Positions 5,149 to 5,786 of a stretch of DNA of 5,786 nucleotides are shown here, in pieces (position 1 is the first letter of the stretch; every line of letters starts with the position of its first letter). Location of the stretch: NCBI GenBank assembly GCA_018334775.1, contig JAGXLJ010000089.1, positions 1 through 5,786 on the forward strand, in the 5' to 3' direction. The DNA comes from Halodesulfurarchaeum sp. (GTDB lineage Archaea > Halobacteriota > Halobacteria > Halobacteriales > Halobacteriaceae). A program made the position numbers and the translations under genes. Below the pieces are notes generated by a model. That model had not been told where the DNA came from and did no database searches. It worked only from the letters and a program-made list of their open reading frames with translations.

Positions 5149-5625
5149 TCAGGTCATCGAGGCCAGGCGCGCGATGTAGACAAGACTGACCAGATGATCG
5201 GCGGTTTCGAAAGCCCCCATCGGTTCTTCAGGCCGCGCGTCTTGGAAGACCCGCACGTGGTCCCGGAGATCCTCGGCAACGCCGTCGCTCAGCCACCCGA
5301 TGGAGACGTAATATTCGAGTGCCTCGAGCGTCCGGCGAGACCCGACCTGGTCGAGTGCGAACTGGAGCCATTCGAACAGTGTCAGTCGGGCCGCGTACTG
5401 CTCCGGAATGGATCCGAGATACGGGCGTTCCAGATCTGCCGGGTCTGTGCCGCCCTGGAGCAAGATGAGTTCCTTGAGTTGGGCTTTTGGAACTCCCGTA
5501 CTGTCATCTTCCTGTGCAGCCAGGTCTCGTCTGAGTTCCTCGATGTCCTGGTTTCGGTCGCGTGCCTTTTCCTGGGCGGCCTGTCTGAGTTCCGTTGTGT
5601 TGTATTCCCGGGGATTGATCGTCAT
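5149..5625 (-). CDS. FlaD/E (archaellum accessory) domain protein, 158 aa
   Basis: The C-terminal half matches the archaeal FlaD/E domain: PYLGSIPEQYAARL (68-81), FEWLQFALDQVG (84-95), LEALEYYVSIGWLSDGVAEDL (100-120), then a closing helix with DHLVSLVYIARLA (143-155). The first ~60 residues are a charged, Q/R/E-rich helical segment, probably a short coiled coil. In haloarchaea FlaD/E (ArlD/E) proteins couple the archaellum motor to taxis signalling as soluble cytoplasmic proteins; this copy has no archaellum or chemotaxis gene visible beside it, so motility is not assured. I chose ATG 5625 over ATG 5688: the longer start adds 21 non-acidic residues, would overlap a TTTAAA box at 5672-5677, and lacks a ribosome site, whereas 5625 has GAGG five nt upstream. 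It may instead be an adaptor using the same fold elsewhere. Confidence 0.85.
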   Translation of the reverse strand: MTINPREYNTTELRQAAQEKARDRNQDIEELRRDLAAQEDDSTGVPKAQLKELILLQGGTDPADLERPYLGSIPEQYAARLTLFEWLQFALDQVGSRRTLEALEYYVSIGWLSDGVAEDLRDHVRVFQDARPEEPMGAFETADHLVSLVYIARLASMT

Positions 5626-5630
5626 AATGG

Positions 5631-5634
5631 CCTC
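5631..5634 (-). promoter_or_regulatory. Shine-Dalgarno-like GAGG deciding the FlaD/E start
   Basis: GAGG on the minus strand stands five nt before ATG 5625 and supports that start over the upstream ATG at 5688. Confidence 0.45.
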
Positions 5635-5671
5635 GTTGGGACTGTTATACACTGGTAATCGGAGTGCTCCC

Positions 5672-5677
5672 TTTAAA
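5672..5677 (-). promoter_or_regulatory. TATA-like TTTAAA upstream of the FlaD/E gene
   Basis: TTTAAA on the minus strand would place the transcript start near 5650, leaving a leader of about 25 nt that contains the GAGG site. A second AT-rich stretch, GTATAAC at 5644-5650, is closer to the start codon, at roughly 22 nt, and is less well placed for a leaderless start. Confidence 0.4.
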
Positions 5678-5763
5678 CTATTGGGCACGAGTTCTCAGAC
5701 ACAAGAATCGCCGGTCCAGTAGCGATGCCCCAGAATGTGGTGAGTGCTGGCGTGGATTTCCGG

Positions 5764-5783
5764 TATTATCGGTATAGATAATA
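5764..5783. repeat. 7-6-7 AT-rich inverted repeat at the right edge
   Basis: TATTATC (5764-5770) and GATAATA (5777-5783) are exact reverse complements around a 6-nt spacer GGTATA. The size and symmetry suit an operator for a dimeric helix-turn-helix regulator, and the AT-richness suits a promoter of a gene beyond the edge on the plus strand. A hairpin role is less likely because the arms are all weak pairs except one. The stretch 5689-5763 before it shows no gene that I can support. Confidence 0.4.
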
Positions 5784-5786
5784 GGC

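Noticed and set aside
5194..5658. 154-codon plus-strand open frame downstream of TATAAAAG
   Set aside because: It is antisense to the FlaD/E gene, which has clear domain sequence; the AT box reads better as a minus-strand promoter for fttA.
5626..5688. N-terminal extension of the FlaD/E protein from ATG 5688
   Set aside because: The added 21 residues are non-acidic, overlap a TTTAAA box and have no ribosome site, while ATG 5625 has a GAGG.

Overview
This is ordinary, gene-dense chromosomal DNA from a halophilic archaeon (class Halobacteria). The main evidence is the proteins: they are strongly acidic, and they include an archaeal KH/beta-CASP termination nuclease with haloarchaeal-style sequence, a FlaD/E-domain protein, a DUF371 protein, a DUF373 protein and a COG1340-type coiled-coil protein. 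Base composition is moderately GC-rich. Most genes lack a strong Shine-Dalgarno sequence, as expected where leaderless mRNAs are common. The genus cannot be named from this window alone.

Layout from left to right. (1) The minus-strand start of a DUF373 membrane-protein gene runs off the left edge at position 1. (2) Directly upstream of it, on the same strand, is a 299-residue archaeal coiled-coil protein. (3) A 236-bp divergent intergenic region (1238-1473) carries a probable minus-strand promoter and nested inverted repeats. (4) Three genes follow on the plus strand: a 57-residue zinc-ribbon microprotein, a DUF371 protein and endonuclease III (nth). (5) The nth stop codon directly abuts the stop codon of the convergent fttA (aCPSF1) gene, which encodes the 638-residue archaeal transcription-termination ribonuclease. 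(6) A 205-bp leader and promoter region (4944-5148) lies upstream of fttA. (7) A small FlaD/E-domain protein follows on the minus strand. (8) The right edge is AT-rich and holds a 7-6-7 inverted repeat.

The genes are housekeeping functions (base-excision repair, RNA 3'-end formation) mixed with conserved archaeal proteins of unknown role. There is no insertion sequence, phage gene, CRISPR array, toxin-antitoxin pair, rRNA or tRNA. I see no convincing new multi-gene system. The most interesting points are these: a FlaD/E protein outside any visible motility cluster, next to fttA; the zero-base convergent junction nth/fttA; T-rich tracts that look like both terminator and TATA box in the two tandem minus-strand gene pairs; unusual Fe-S cysteine spacing in the Nth protein; and the uncharacterised CxxC/CxC microprotein.
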